A stretch of DNA of 64,000 nt from Brachycybe producta (Eukaryota > Arthropoda > Diplopoda > Playtdesmida > Andrognathidae): contig JAUPFP010000007.1 in the NCBI GenBank assembly GCA_036925085.1, positions 5,427,558-5,491,557 on the forward strand, given 5' to 3'. The notes below the pieces were generated by a model. The model had not been told where the DNA came from. It made no database searches and worked only from the letters and a program-made list of their open reading frames with translations. Positions 1-13,641 of the stretch are shown here, in pieces. The stretch's first letter is position 1. Each line of letters opens with the position of its first letter. The position numbers and the translations under genes are program-made.

Positions 1-1700
1 GACATTGGAGACACATTGTTCGTTATTAAGAATCATATGAGGATGATATGTTGCTAAAGGCATGTGTATGTGTGTGGTTTCAATTTAACCAGTGTACCCT
101 ATCCAATATTGTTGTCTTGTTTATGGTACATATATAGCAAATTCAATTTTGAGAGATAACACCTGCAGGTCTTCTACATAAAAAAATATTTTGAAGAAAA
201 ATAGTGTAACCAGGTTATGGGTTGTATAGTGCAATGTCCTCACTGCTTAGAGTTAACTTTTAAAGCAGTAGATTCTTTTTTTTTTAAAAAATGAACAAAC
301 TGAAAAGTATTTTTGCAGCTGGTACTGGCTGGAAATCGATAGAATTCTGGGAACATTCATTCAATTTTTTAAAGCTCATTTTCAATCATTGGATTGTGAG
401 ATTAGATTTTTTTTATAGGGTGGAGACCTATTCCGAACTGAAAAGATCATATTGCAGCAGTAGTCAGTATACTACTGTTTGTAGTAATAAAACTTAAGGG
501 TGCATTCGAAAACGAACTTTAGTCTATGATGTGTTACGAAATAGTGCAAGAAACGTTTGAAAAACGTCCCGACAGTTTGTTTTAAATCGACTCTAAAGGA
601 AGAATCACACACGCATAATAAAATTCCACTACATTTCACTTAGTAAAATATATTCTATATCTGTTTTCTGGTGGTTTTTCAGTGTGTGTAATTCTTCCCT
701 TAGTCATTTTCTGTAGTAAGACGAGCGAAACAAGGAAACATGGCTAGTATTTGCAACAAAATAAAAATACTGACTAGGAATGTATTTTGAAAACTACAAG
801 ACTGCAATGTATAGTATTGCAGTGATCTCCTTGTGAGCAGTGGAACACAATGGCAAAAACAAGTATTAAAAAGGACAAAGAGGAGGAGGAGGATGAGGAG
901 AAAGTTATAATTATTTATTTGAAATATATCCTTGGAATGCACTGTTTAATAACTGAAAACGATTGCAAATTTATTGTTATTAAGCTTTCAATTCAATTTG
1001 TCAGTATGCCTGCAACCAGCTCGATGACACTGTGTAGATAATTCCCAATTATACATGTTTGTCATTTAGACAACTGAAAATAACTGATTTCATTTGGATT
1101 ATTTTATTTTTGTTGCTAAAAAAAGAAATGAAAAATTAGTTATCAGGAATGAATAATTTTATCTAAGAAACGTTTATTAATGTCTTGAAATCAGTAAGTA
1201 ATCAATATCTATTTTATCTAAAATGAAGTGTTGAAATGTGCCGAATAATTTAAAAAATTAAGCCTAGAAATGTTTTGAAAAAGCCTATACGAAACATCAG
1301 TAAATGGAAGCACTGTGGGAAGCGTTTGAAAACTTTTAGTAGGTTTGTTTGAAAAGTGTGAGATGTGAAGGATCAGACGATTGTTAAGAGGGATTCGAAT
1401 TAAAAAAATGTGTTTAGAATGCAATGTTAGGACTGTTGAATGCATTAACACATAAATGGCTGCACCTGTTTGGTAAGTGTTGTTGTAGGAGCTCTCACGT
1501 CCTTTCAGTGCCCGTAGCACAGCAACAAAAAGGCCAAACAAAAATAGAAGATTTTTGAGAATCTTTGAGGTGGTCTGAAAACACCTTAGAAGTATTCAAC
1601 GCTTCTCAGAAGTTGTGAAAAGCCATAAATTAAAGCACATTCGAAAAGTCTGAAAAAATATTGAATGTGTTGATACAGTGCTGAATCAAATCTAATGTAT

Positions 1701-1824
1701 ATGTCGCATACATTTGGTTTAGTTGTCCATTACGCGAAATGAACATAAATTGGCCTGATGCAAAACGCGAAATGGACATACATTTAGTGTAATGGACAAT
1801 TACACCAAATGGATGCGGCAACAT
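1701..1824. repeat. Foldback element, about 124 bp
   Basis: The two halves are imperfect inverted copies. The left begins ATGTCGCATACATTTGGT and the right ends ACCAAATGGATGCGGCAACAT read on the same strand. Both contain TTGTCCATTA followed by an AAATG motif. The size and shape suggest a MITE or solo palindromic terminus; the family is not recognised. Confidence 0.55.
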
Positions 1825-1987
1825 ATGCAAGCATATTATGAAATCATCTTAGGTGGTAATGAGTGATTGAGTCCTGCCAGAAGTCGCGACAACTGTGAAG
1901 TCGAACTCAGTGTCAATAGATAGATATGTGCAGTATTGTGTACAGGGTTGTGCGGTAAAAATGTGAGAATTTAATGTATCTTATTGT

Positions 1988-2240
1988 AGGGTGGCGATCA
2001 TACAGCATATTTTTCATGCAAGATTTACTACAATAAAGACATGAAATGTTAGAGTAAATCTTCCACAATGCATGGCAAAAATAAACAAAAGTCAGGCTTT
2101 TTTTGCAAGCTATTGTTCAAGTAACCATTGTGTTAGTCTTGCAAAGGCATTATCACATTGGCAATTGCATTTCATTCAAAAACACATTGCTATTGAACCT
2201 TGCTGTAAATATTGCCAACGGGTTTGCAGCTTTAGGGTAT
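1988..2240. repeat. MITE-like repeat, GATCACAC family, copy 1
   Basis: The segment ends in a variant of GATCGCAGCTTTAA and contains AAATATTGCCAA and a CTTGCAA...CACATTGC core. The same core recurs near 9214-9468, 10989-11229 and 28559-28700. The edges resemble each other in inverted orientation (GGCGATCA at left). Boundaries are approximate. Confidence 0.4.
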
Positions 2241-3714
2241 TTTCCGATTTTCTGACGCGTCGTGTCTATCCAGTTATCGTTTTATCTTATCTTTGAGTTA
2301 AGTGATATTTCATTTCCGGTCGATGGGTATGTGTGTGTGTGGTAAACCTTTTTTTCTTTTCTAGAAAAAAATTGCAATTCCACGGATGACAGGAACTTTT
2401 TTTTCTCTATATCTTTCTTTTCTTTTCTATGTATGGCTTTATTGCAAAACACGACCAGAAGGGTCCGTTTTCTCTGCATATTGCTCTTAAAATATAATGG
2501 GTCTATGGTTTCTGCGTTTATATAACTGGACGCAATTTCACACATACACACACGTTTTATTTGATAGTCAAAAAATTGTCCTTGTTGGACAATGTTATGA
2601 CACAAAAAAAATTTCATCATACACATAACCTTTTCTCGTAAAATAAACTTTGCAATAAAAAACTTGAGTATTAAAAATCGTTTTTTTAGGCCCTGTTTCC
2701 ACTTGATGGAAAAAATTTATTAAACATTGAAAATTTCAACTGGAGAAAAATGGCAGTTTACTATGAGTGCAGTTAAATCTAACCTGCATCTTAATCTTAT
2801 TAGAGACCGCCGTATAAGTAGACATGGCTATCCAATGAAGAGCTAGAATTGATGCTTAGAATTTTGTGGTCTTTCTTTCCAAATGTATTTCATACTAAGG
2901 AATTCTTTTCCAGTTGTATTTTAGGACCAATTCGAATTCACGATGATGTGTAAACCGTATCTAAATTACAACCATTTATGATTGGGAATTATTCCTAATG
3001 TCACATGGCTGTTGAGCTGATTGTGGGTCTACTGAGTTGAATTTAATTTTATCTAATTGAAATGTTACCTGAAGTGATGCATAATAGTAAAATATGCTAA
3101 AATATGCTCATAGAAGCTCATCAAAATCAAAGAGAAATTGATCAATGACTTCCATCCAAGTCAAAAACAAATTCACCTAATTGAAAAGTTGAACACATCA
3201 TCAATTTTATTTTCTCTAATTGGAAACAGTGCTTTAAAGTTCAAACGCATAGATATATTTCAAGTTATCTTTTTGTGGTCATCTACTTTAATAAAAATCG
3301 AATTTTTTTTAAAAAAAGGTTTAATTATTTATAGATAAAGAGTGGATTTTTGCTACTGTTGCTGTTTGTACACTTTTTTTAAAAAAAAAAATATCTGTTT
3401 CTAACAAAAAAAATTGTTAAAATAAATAAATAAATGTGATCAATGAGATGAATTGTGGAGGATTTTCTTTTTCTTCTCAGTAAGATTTGTGGAAAGTTTT
3501 TTATTCTCGTTTTATCGTTTGTGGAGATTTTTTTTTGGTGGTGGTAGTGGTGGTCTGTCGCCTCTTTATATAAGAAATGCTTTTCTGTAAGAATAAGTAA
3601 GCAACTTGATTTGATCGGCTTATGTGTGTGTTGATCTTGAACTCTCTCACTCACTCACTCTCAATCTAAAGATGGTCTTTCCATGTATTTTTTTTTTCTT
3701 TCTCTTTCTCTCAG

Positions 3715-3834
3715 ACAGATACTATTGTAATGCGACATTTGACACGATTTTGTGTTGGCCCATCACTCTGGCTGGAACGACCACATCCCTGGCATGCCCT
3801 AGAGAATTGAATGGAGTCAAATACGATACTTCAA
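3715..3834 (+). CDS. Receptor exon a: ectodomain cysteine/WP segment
   Basis: The acceptor follows a long pyrimidine tract ending CTCAG, and the donor is CAA|GTGAGT. The exon encodes [15 protein letters not shown] through KYDTS. The first codon is completed by one base from an unseen upstream exon, which shows that the coding sequence starts further 5'. Confidence 0.88.
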
Positions 3835-6800
3835 GTGAGTGAAACTTTTTTTTTTGTTAGTCAACACTTTTACCCCACTTATCTCATGGTACCCATATGG
3901 TTTTGACGTGCTTTTTTTTCCCCTCTCACTCATTCTATTTGCTTGTGTGTGTTTTCCTTATGTGTGTGTGTGTGTGTGTGTGTGCATGTGTCACGTACAA
4001 TTGTGTTGTGATTTCTTTCTGTAAATACGTATGTGCGTTTGTGTTATAGGTGCGTGCTTTCATTTTGTGCGTGACGCCCTTATTTCAGTGCATGCTTGCA
4101 TATTCCGTATATTAACTCTTGCTTTTGAGTCTAATTTTTATTGTAGATATATTTTGTGTGATTTTGCATGTGTTCGTTCTTATGTCCGAGAGTGCTTTAC
4201 CTTACGTCTATGCGAAAACATTGTTATCAACGTGCGAAATTACCTATTTGGTTGTAAATTGCAGGGTAAAGTAGTTTCAAAAGTAAAGTTAAAGTTTAAG
4301 GTAAAATTTTCAACTCTGTAAAATGCCCGATAGGCCGCCGGTCCGCCCCAGGTTTTTCTTTTTTTTTTCATTAGAGGACCGATTTTATAATGAAACTCGA
4401 TTAAAGTTTAAAAGTCGCATAAGAAAAAGAACAAAACGTTATTTTTTTCAATAAAAGAAATTTAAAAAAAGAAAATTGATACATTTTAGGAAGAAAAATT
4501 ATTTTAGAAAGAAAAAATAATTTTGCTGGTGTCACGCACTTTTTTCAAAAAAAAAATCACTCGCTAGGCTCGTTGAGTTTGTGCAACATACCAAAAGAAA
4601 TAAGCAGATTTATTTTAGACATAAATGAAAATAAAGCCAAGTTAAATTTTGATAAAAAAAAATTATTATGACATTTAAGGGATTTGGATTTCTAGGCATT
4701 TTGTGAGCTTCTTACTCTTTAAGGCCGGGTAAATAATTTTTCCTGGCCGGTTTTTTTCCCCTCCTTGTCTGCCCCTAGTAAATTCTCAGTTCTTCACAAT
4801 TGCATTTCATGCAATATGTTGTAAAATCATGAGCTATATCTCCATTATGGTTTCATATATTATACTGTATCATCATCTTAAGGTATAGTTAAATCTTGAT
4901 ATGTTGCTAACAATTATCTTTAGTTTTGATTGTTTACAATAAGCATTTTTATAGTTCTGAAATAATCAATTCTAAACGATTTAGCTATGCCACTTTTTTT
5001 ATAATTTAGTAATAGATTTGTGGTGTATTCTTTTCTACGACATACTGTATCTGATGGCCCACAAGTTGTACACGCGGTACCCCATGACTTAATGATGTCT
5101 ACATAGATTTGCATATTGTGTTTTAAGACGATGGTATGTTCATTGTTTTGTTTAGACTGCTGCATGTTTTGCATACATAAACTTGTCAGTGTGACATTAA
5201 ATCTAAATAATTTTTATCACTATAACAATTTAAAGCTTTTCTAATGAAAGCCTAATTTGAATGTAAAATGTTTTTCTTCATCTTGCATTTCAATCTGTTT
5301 GGAAAATGTGGGCTTAGTTATAAACAGTGTATGTATTTTTTTGTATTTAAATGAATTTGCACTTGAATGACTCATTAGGAAAAATATATATGAAAGGTTT
5401 AGTTTTTTATGCGTGAAAGTTTTTTTTTTAGTAAATTGTTGCAGAAATATTTGAAGCTGAGTAATATAATGGAATGCTATTAAAATTTATTGTTATACTT
5501 TATGTAACAGTGAAAGTCATTGTGTCTATGGTATTTGAAGAATGACATTTATAATAGAAAAAAAAATATTCAGTTTGAATATGCATTGACCAATTCGACC
5601 TCAGTGACCTTTGTATCGTTCTTTTTTTACCTATTGGTTCTTTACCTAGCTTTTTTTTGTTGTTGTTGTTAGCTAGAATAGGAAATAAGAGGAAAAAAAA
5701 AGCATGTTGCATCTAAATGTGTTTAGATTGAATTGAATTTTCAGCTTGTAGTACTATTTTCACATTTTATTTCCAATTTATGAGTGTAGTTTCCTTGCAT
5801 TAGTAGTGTATCTGTGGACACTTGCCATATATAGCTACATTGAAATGTACTGTAGAAATGACCTTAGCAGTACTTTTATGTGTGTGTTTATGTAAAAGAC
5901 ACACACCAACAGTTTTTATGTGTGTGTCGACTAAAGTGGATTTTTATCAATCATCCGTCTTTTGTGTACTTTTCTTTTCTTTTTAGAATTCGCCAGCCGC
6001 CATTGTTATGCGAATGGAACTTGGGACAGCTATTCCAACTATTCACAGTGTAGGCCACTGATCGATTTTCATTTAGAGGTACTGGATTTTTTTTTTATTT
6101 AAAAAAAAAACGAAAGTCTTGTATATAGAGTTTGTTAGTACTTTTAGGGTCAAAACCTTTTGTGTTTGGGTGGAATAGTTTTGATCAGTATTGAAAAAGT
6201 AGGGGAAAAAACACATGTGTAGCCTATTTAATGAATGATGTTTATGGAACAAATACACAAAAAAAAATAATGTTAGCTCTGGTCATGGTGTAAGAGGTGT
6301 TAAAGTGTTAAAGCATAAGTTATTATAGCTGGCTGTGTTGTAGTTCGAATGTTTCCCTTAGTTGTTCCTGTTTCCGAATTTTTTTTCCACTCGAGTGGAG
6401 CTGCATGTTAAGGGTTTCTTGCGCCCTATGGAAAAACTTAGAATTTGCGTCTCTGCACCTTGGTTCAGGCTTAAAATTTGCGCCCCTGTGCCTAAGACGA
6501 GACTTAAAATTTGCTCCTCTGCGCGCTTACTTTGCACCTGAAAGAAAGAATAATCAAAAGTTCGAGGGGCGTGTTTACACTTTAAAACCACCGTTAAATG
6601 TGAATTCGGTAGTGGAATAATGCTTTATATGCCTTTACAAGAAGAAAACGTTTATTGAGTTTCATACTATCCATTTATTTGTTTTTGGTGTAGTTGAAAT
6701 GTTTGTTTTGCCATTGATAAATGGTCGTCGTCTTCACTTTTGCTTCGTTATTTTTGGCTTTTAACTCTCGCAACTGTGGAGTATATAACCTATATATTAA

Positions 6801-9800
6801 GCATATATTTTATCGTTTATTATATTTGTTTAATACTTTTTTTTTTTCAAAATTGATGAAATTTGATAAAACGTATGCTACTCCCATAGGACGCCGTGTA
6901 ATTATTGTAGCCCTCTTTACAGGCATCGCGTCACAATGGTGATAGAAACATTTAAGGAACATTTTTCGTTTTTTGAAGTAGGCTTAGTTTCCACATTCTT
7001 GTGCCGTGCATTTTGCCAGGTGTGACGTGATATCTCTGGGTAAAAGTTACTTTATTGTGACCAAAAAAAAAAACGTTTGGGAACGACTGACCTAATCTGT
7101 ACTATTTGAAATTTTCAACTTTAAGCTGATTGATCATTTTTCATGTCACTGATGTCATAGATGTTCCTTTTGATTTTGTATTAACTTTTAAAAATTCACG
7201 AGAAAAATATTACTTGTTTACTTATGTGGCATATTAGATATTGTGATCTGTGCATATTGTATATTGAGCTGATTTTGTGACAAGAGTAGTGACTGCAAGG
7301 TATTTGTATTTGCAAGAATGTCTGCAAGGCATTTAACGTAAAAAATGCGTGGAACTTCATTGCGTTTACTAGAAAAAAAATGCAACATGAATGTCGGATG
7401 ATGTTATGTGTAGGTTGTTGACTGAACCGCATTTCCAATCGAGAGTTTGAATGGCACATTTGCAATAATGAAATGTAGTTGTATTTTTCTATCAGTAGGT
7501 TTAAACAAGATTTGTACGGTTTTATATTTATACAGGGTGGGCCAAAAAAGTGAGAACATCGCGTAAAAAGTAATATAATTACATCAAAATTTGTTTAACT
7601 ATATCCATAATAGCTTAAATTGTTTACTCATTTACTTACTTACCGATTTAGCTATATGATGTCTTTATTTCGACAATTTCCGGGCGCCATCTTTGGTTTT
7701 AATATGCCAATTGTTTACATCAGCAGGTTAAATTTTTTTTTACCAAGAATGACAAAAATTACCGCGGAAGACCGTATTCTGATTAAACATTTGCGAATTG
7801 AAAAACAGTGGAGGGCTAGGAGAATGACCAATGAGTTTCCAAACAAAGTCTGGAGCATAGCTAGTGTTAGTCGGGTTATAAATAAAATTGACAACGACGG
7901 TACAACAGAACGTAAACCCAGAAGTGGTAGACCAAAATCTGCCAGAACACAACAGAATATTGAGCGGGTGAGTGGGCTGATCTGCAGTCAAGATGATGAT
8001 CCTCAGTCACAAAAGTCCGCGGGAAGCACAAACAAAATTACATGAAACAATATAATTAATTAAATTATATTTTTAAATAACTCGTATGCTACAAGATGTT
8101 GTCATTTTTTTGGCCCACCCTCTATATAGTGTTATACAGGGTACTTTCAAAATATCATCTAGTGTTGCATAGAAAACTTCTGGAACGTGAAGATTTTTTT
8201 TTTCATGGAGACAAATTTTTTCAAATGTATTCACTGTATTAAAATACTACAATGTATACAAACCTACTTGTTGCTGCTTTGTGTGTAACATATTGTACAT
8301 TGATAACATATGGTCGCATATCATAAATATGCGACCATATGTTATGACTAAAATATTACATTCTTCACGTGCATTTTGACATAATAAATACTGTTTTACG
8401 ACTACCATGTAATATGTTTATAATAAATATAGACTATAAAACATAAGTATATAATATACGCTCGTATTTGTAAAAAAAATCGTGTAGTGTGTAAATCCTT
8501 CCACACTACACAATTGCTTAGAAGCCAAGAATCCTTTTTTGTGTTAGTTTTAAGGTGACGGAATGGATATTTATTTTATTTTTGTCTCTCCGGATGGTGC
8601 CACAGCGTAGCGGTTTTTCAAACGAACATTTTTTTTTAGAAGAAACATTACAACAACAAAAAATCAAAGTGGTTTAGAAACTAGACTAGTTAGTGATAAA
8701 TTGATAATGTTAAAAAATGTTCATGATGATAGCTTTAAAAATAAATTTATTTTGTAAGAGTTTGAAAAAGGCGAAAATAGTTTTTCTTGTGACATATGTC
8801 AATCGAAAAACCTAAAAACGGGTCATTTTCAAACTGCTATAAAATGTTTATTGTTTAAGATATTGCCATGAAAAAACGTATAGTATACGGTAATCTTCTA
8901 CCATTCTAGTTTTGAAAACAATTTGATTTTTTTTTTTTTTCGTAATGTTGTTTCTAAAAAAAAAAAGTTGGCTTGACGTTTTTTTGCGTCCAAATTTTTC
9001 AGAAACATCTATGAAGCTTAGTAGTAGCCACTTGCATTGGCGCCATCCAGGTGGACCTAAAGCAAAATAAACATTTATTCAGCCACCTTAAGGGTACAGT
9101 CTGTATTCAGTTCATGAGCCACACTGACATCAAAAAGATAAATTTTGACAAGACTTCACTTTACCCAGGGTTGTAGCCCCTGTTTTAAATTTGATTGTGT
9201 TTTTTTTTCTAGAATTTATCTAAAGTAGTAATCACACTGACTATTTTATCAATTAAAATTCACTACAAGAAATGCGGCAAATGTAGATGCGTGAATCCTT
9301 GTACAAAATGAAGATGAGCTTTTTTTTTCTTCTACAAGGTCAGTGCGTAAAAAAAACTTTTATAACTGGCACTAGTACATTATCGCCATTGGCCATCACA
9401 ATTTATTGCAGGAAATATAGCAGTGAATTTTGCTGTAAATATTGCGATGTGATTGCTATTAATGTTTAGCTTAGCTCTCCTTGGCTTGAGCTCATTTAGA
9501 TGGTACGTGTACTTGTTTTTTTTTCTTCTCCAAAAGAAAATATACAGTGTGTGTGGGTTTTAAATTTGAAATAAGGTGTCTGTAAGGATGACCTGGGTTA
9601 CGAGCACGTAAAAAAAAAAACTTTTTGTAGTCCAGATGTTGTCTGCGAGTTAAGGTTTTGACAACACTAATAATTAATTGAAAGAAAACTGTAACAATAT
9701 ATATCTAGCACTGCACTTTAAATGAATATACACATAGTGCTTCAAAAAAAATGTTACAATTTTTGCTATTAAGGTGGCTGAATAGATATTAATTTTGTTT

Positions 9801-12800
9801 TTGTCCCCCGGATGGCGCGCCTATCTGGCTATTACAGTATGTTCTGTCGAAGGTCTCATTTTCACGACGTTTCAAATTATCAAAATTGACCGTGTCTCAT
9901 GGCGCGTGAAACTAGATTGTCTAGCCTCTTTACACGCAAACTGATAACACGAAATATATTTTCCAATCTATACCTTAGTGTAGCGTACTAATTTTATTTA
10001 ACACGAAAAACTATTTCGGTCTCTTTTCATTTTGTGTTGAACGGATTCCGCTGTAAAACACTGGTTATGGCATATATAGTAGGGTGGGAGCTGTTACTTT
10101 TTTATCTTTCTCGTGTTATGAATCTTATGGACTCGTTAGGATCGATATTTGTATTGATCTCCCTACTTTAACTTCTTCCTTTCATGTGCAATTTGGATTT
10201 TAATATTTTGAATGTTATTTTTTTTAACAGTTATATCAGTGAGACCCAACCTTTTGTTTGGACAAACCCTTGAAATATTTTGTAAAGCTCGGGTAGGTTC
10301 AACAGTAGGTTCAACAGGGGTAAATTACAAAATAGACATGTAAAGCAGTAGGTGTTAATAAATTATTAACCCATACTTTTGAATAAAATATTACAAGCGT
10401 ATATGTTGCCTATTTCTATTTACTATTTTTTGCAAGCTTTTGCAAATCCTTGCAGAACCCAAGGGTTCCCTGGAACCCTGGTTGAGATTGAGAATCACTG
10501 ATCTGTACTTTGTATCAGTTGGCACAGATCTGAAGTCATAAAAAAGCTTGAAGTTAAGACACGCCCATGTAAAGGCGTTATTTTTCAAATATCGATGTTC
10601 TTCTGAAGTGAAAATGTTCTTGTTTCTACAGTACTTCAGACGAACTAGACTTTGCTTTGGCACTTAGGTGTTACCAATTCAGTCAAAGGTGAAGTTGAGG
10701 ATTAGTTTAAGGTCACAATGTATAAGGTGTAGGTGAGCCCCAGTTAATTTTCGATTACAAGTTGATTAAATCAGCTGTAATTCTTTGGTCAACGCTGGGG
10801 ATTACCTTGTGCTAGGCTGATAAGTGGCGCGAACGTGATGTCAAGCAGTGATTCTCAATGGGTGTGCCATGGCACAGAAGTGTGCCTTAAATGAATGAAT
10901 TTAGTTGTCTACTATCACAATGCACTCTTCTTAACTGTTTCTGTAATGTATGCATAGTGTATAGTTGCCAAGAGCATTAGATTTAAGAGGCGATCACTCA
11001 AAGTTATTTTTCTCAGCAGGTTTCCATGCAAGATAAAAGTCAAATATTGGTGTGAATCTTGCACATTTTATTGCAAAAAAAACGAAGATGATTTTCTGTA
11101 AGACAGTGTGTAAGACACCACTTTAAATCTTGCAAGAGTATTATCACAATGGTAATTGCAATTAATTGAAGAGCACATTGCAGTGAATCTTGCTTTAAAT
11201 ATTGTCAATGTGATCGCAGCTTTAAGGTGTTTTCTTTCTTTAATCTTTTATAATCGGATAAACCAATGATATTTATTGAAACTCAGGACTCGTATTTTGC
11301 AAGCGAGAATGACCAGGGAGGTCATTCTCGCCTGCAAAATACGAGAGTCCCCGGGAATATTGTCTTGGTTATGCCTGTGCTTTAAAGTGCTGCAAACATT
11401 TCTGAAAATCAGTGACGTGATGAGAGGTTGTGCATTGTTTTTTGGATATACTGGCAAATCCATTCAGTTGTAGCTTGTAAGATCCATATGTAACCAGAGA
11501 GTATTACATGTAATTTAGTGTAAAAATTGTCCAGCAATTAAAAAATTGTAAATACTGTATGAAGCCATTTGATGAGCTCCTATTTTTTTTTTCTTTCTAT
11601 ATAATATGTTTATGTATTTTTTAACCTTGTTTCTGTATTTTGGCAAGTTTTTGAAGGTTCAGAATCCGAGCTTAATCGAAGTTTTTTTTATGGCGAAAGT
11701 ATATTAACCGTCCTATATAGCCTTTAATATTGAATGTGCCAGAATAGATCTATTTTTATCTATATATATTGGTGCTACAATATTTAAGAGCTTACGTGGG
11801 CCAACTAAAAACCAAACGCAACCCAACCCCTCAACCCCCCTCCACCCCTCGCCCTTTGGTTAAAAGCCTTTTTTTTGTCAACGGCTCACTGAATCTGAAC
11901 GACTGTTCCTTGAAAGAATTTTATGCTCTTATTCCTTACGATGAATATCGTGAATAAACGACTGTATTAGCCCATTTTATTACTCTAAACCCTCTCTCCC
12001 TCCTTCGCCTGTCTCGTATAGTCAAATACACGTCCAACCGAGCATATTCTTTCAAGAAATTCTGCCCTCTTTCCCCCACCACATATATGCTGTATATGTA
12101 TACCTACATATATGTATTTATATACATAAAAAAGGAAATTGTAGCTTGGGCTTAGATTGACAAACACATATTTCGCAAAAACGATCGATCCATGCAAATT
12201 CAGACAAAACTAACGATGGCAAACAGAATTTTTTTTTCCTTTGGTAGTCACCCCCCCCCCCCCCTTTTTTTCTCATATACAAAAATGTGTGAAAAAAATA
12301 ATTCCAATAACTTTTTTTTTGGTTGAGAATATCAAAAATTGGAATTGCCAAACACGAATAGGCTCTACTGCACAATTTTTTTTTACTCACACTCTTCAAA
12401 AACTATGGTTGTGTGTGCCTGTCATAGTACAGCATACAGTATATATACAATATCTTTATTTTTTTGTGTTTCATTTTATTGTAAACTATCTCTCTGATAA
12501 TTTTTAGACTTGACAGTTTTTTCAGTTTCTTGTTTTTCTTTGAAAATGGGCAAATAGTTGTCTTGAGAAAAAAAAACTTTTATTACCAAAAAAAATCTTA
12601 TTTTTATATAACACGGAAGACAAAAACATATAAATAATAAATGATTACGTGTATTTTTTTGAAGATATCTTTGGACAACATAAAATGGATGACTATACTG
12701 TATATAGTTCCTACTTAAGACATTGCACCATTATAGTCAAACATTTGTAAAGGTCTTGACATGTGGTTTGACAGGTGTTTACATTTTTGCCATCGCACAA

Positions 12801-13589
12801 TGCCACGATTCTTACATTTTTTATCATATTTTATATCTTGTGGTTGGATCACACTTCTCAGTTATTTGTTGTAACGTGTAGTGCAACGGTACACACATGT
12901 GCATGCGTGCGTATGTTAGGAATAGGATTCGAGTTCTATTTTTGTCAATCGATATGTCGACATTCTTTCTTCAATATTGGGGTCTCGCTATCGTGATGCA
13001 TTTGGGCTGTTTCTATAGAGAATAACATTGATCAAGGTGATTAAGTATACATACTAGTGATGAGGCTTCGCTGTAATGCATGCCCAATCAAATTATTAAG
13101 CACAATTTAGTGTGAACGTTTTAGAGGTTGTACAGCAGTTGTTACACACCTTTGTACAGCTGTGGTTGCATTACTCTACAATAGATTGTTGAGTAATATG
13201 ACCCCACCTTTTAAAGTTATAAACATACTGACTGCTATCTATGGGCACTGTATATTAGCAGTGAATGATGTGATGGTTTACATCAGGTAACATGCTTTAA
13301 TCAAGAGGGAATATGTTGAGTTGAACCTTGGATGCAACGCAACACACACACACACACACATTACGAGAAAAAACAAAACAAGACCACCAAGAAAATACAC
13401 TACAAAACACATACATTACCTATGAAAGCAAAAACAATGTGGTTTTCAACTGAATACTTCTTGCATCCTTCCTTACAGTACCTAGAAATTGTGTGGAGAT
13501 TACTAAACTAATTTCAAATTCAATCTAAATGGATGTCCAAAATGATACTCAGGGCTCATAGATAGACTCTACGGTCTACGCAACTACAT

Positions 13590-13641
<52 letters not shown>

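Larger units (their letters stand above)
1..3714. other. Region upstream of the first readable receptor exon
   Basis: No exon could be supported here. The open frames are short, low in complexity and unlike known proteins. The missing 5' part of the receptor (signal peptide, first ectodomain cysteine) should lie here or before the window, joined by a phase-1 intron, but I could not identify it. Visible content is a foldback near 1.7 kb, a MITE-like copy near 2.0-2.2 kb and many T- and A-runs. Confidence 0.5.

Noticed and set aside
850-1041. Acidic low-complexity open frame as a possible first receptor exon
   Set aside because: No signal peptide, no ectodomain cysteine pattern and no suitable phase-1 donor.
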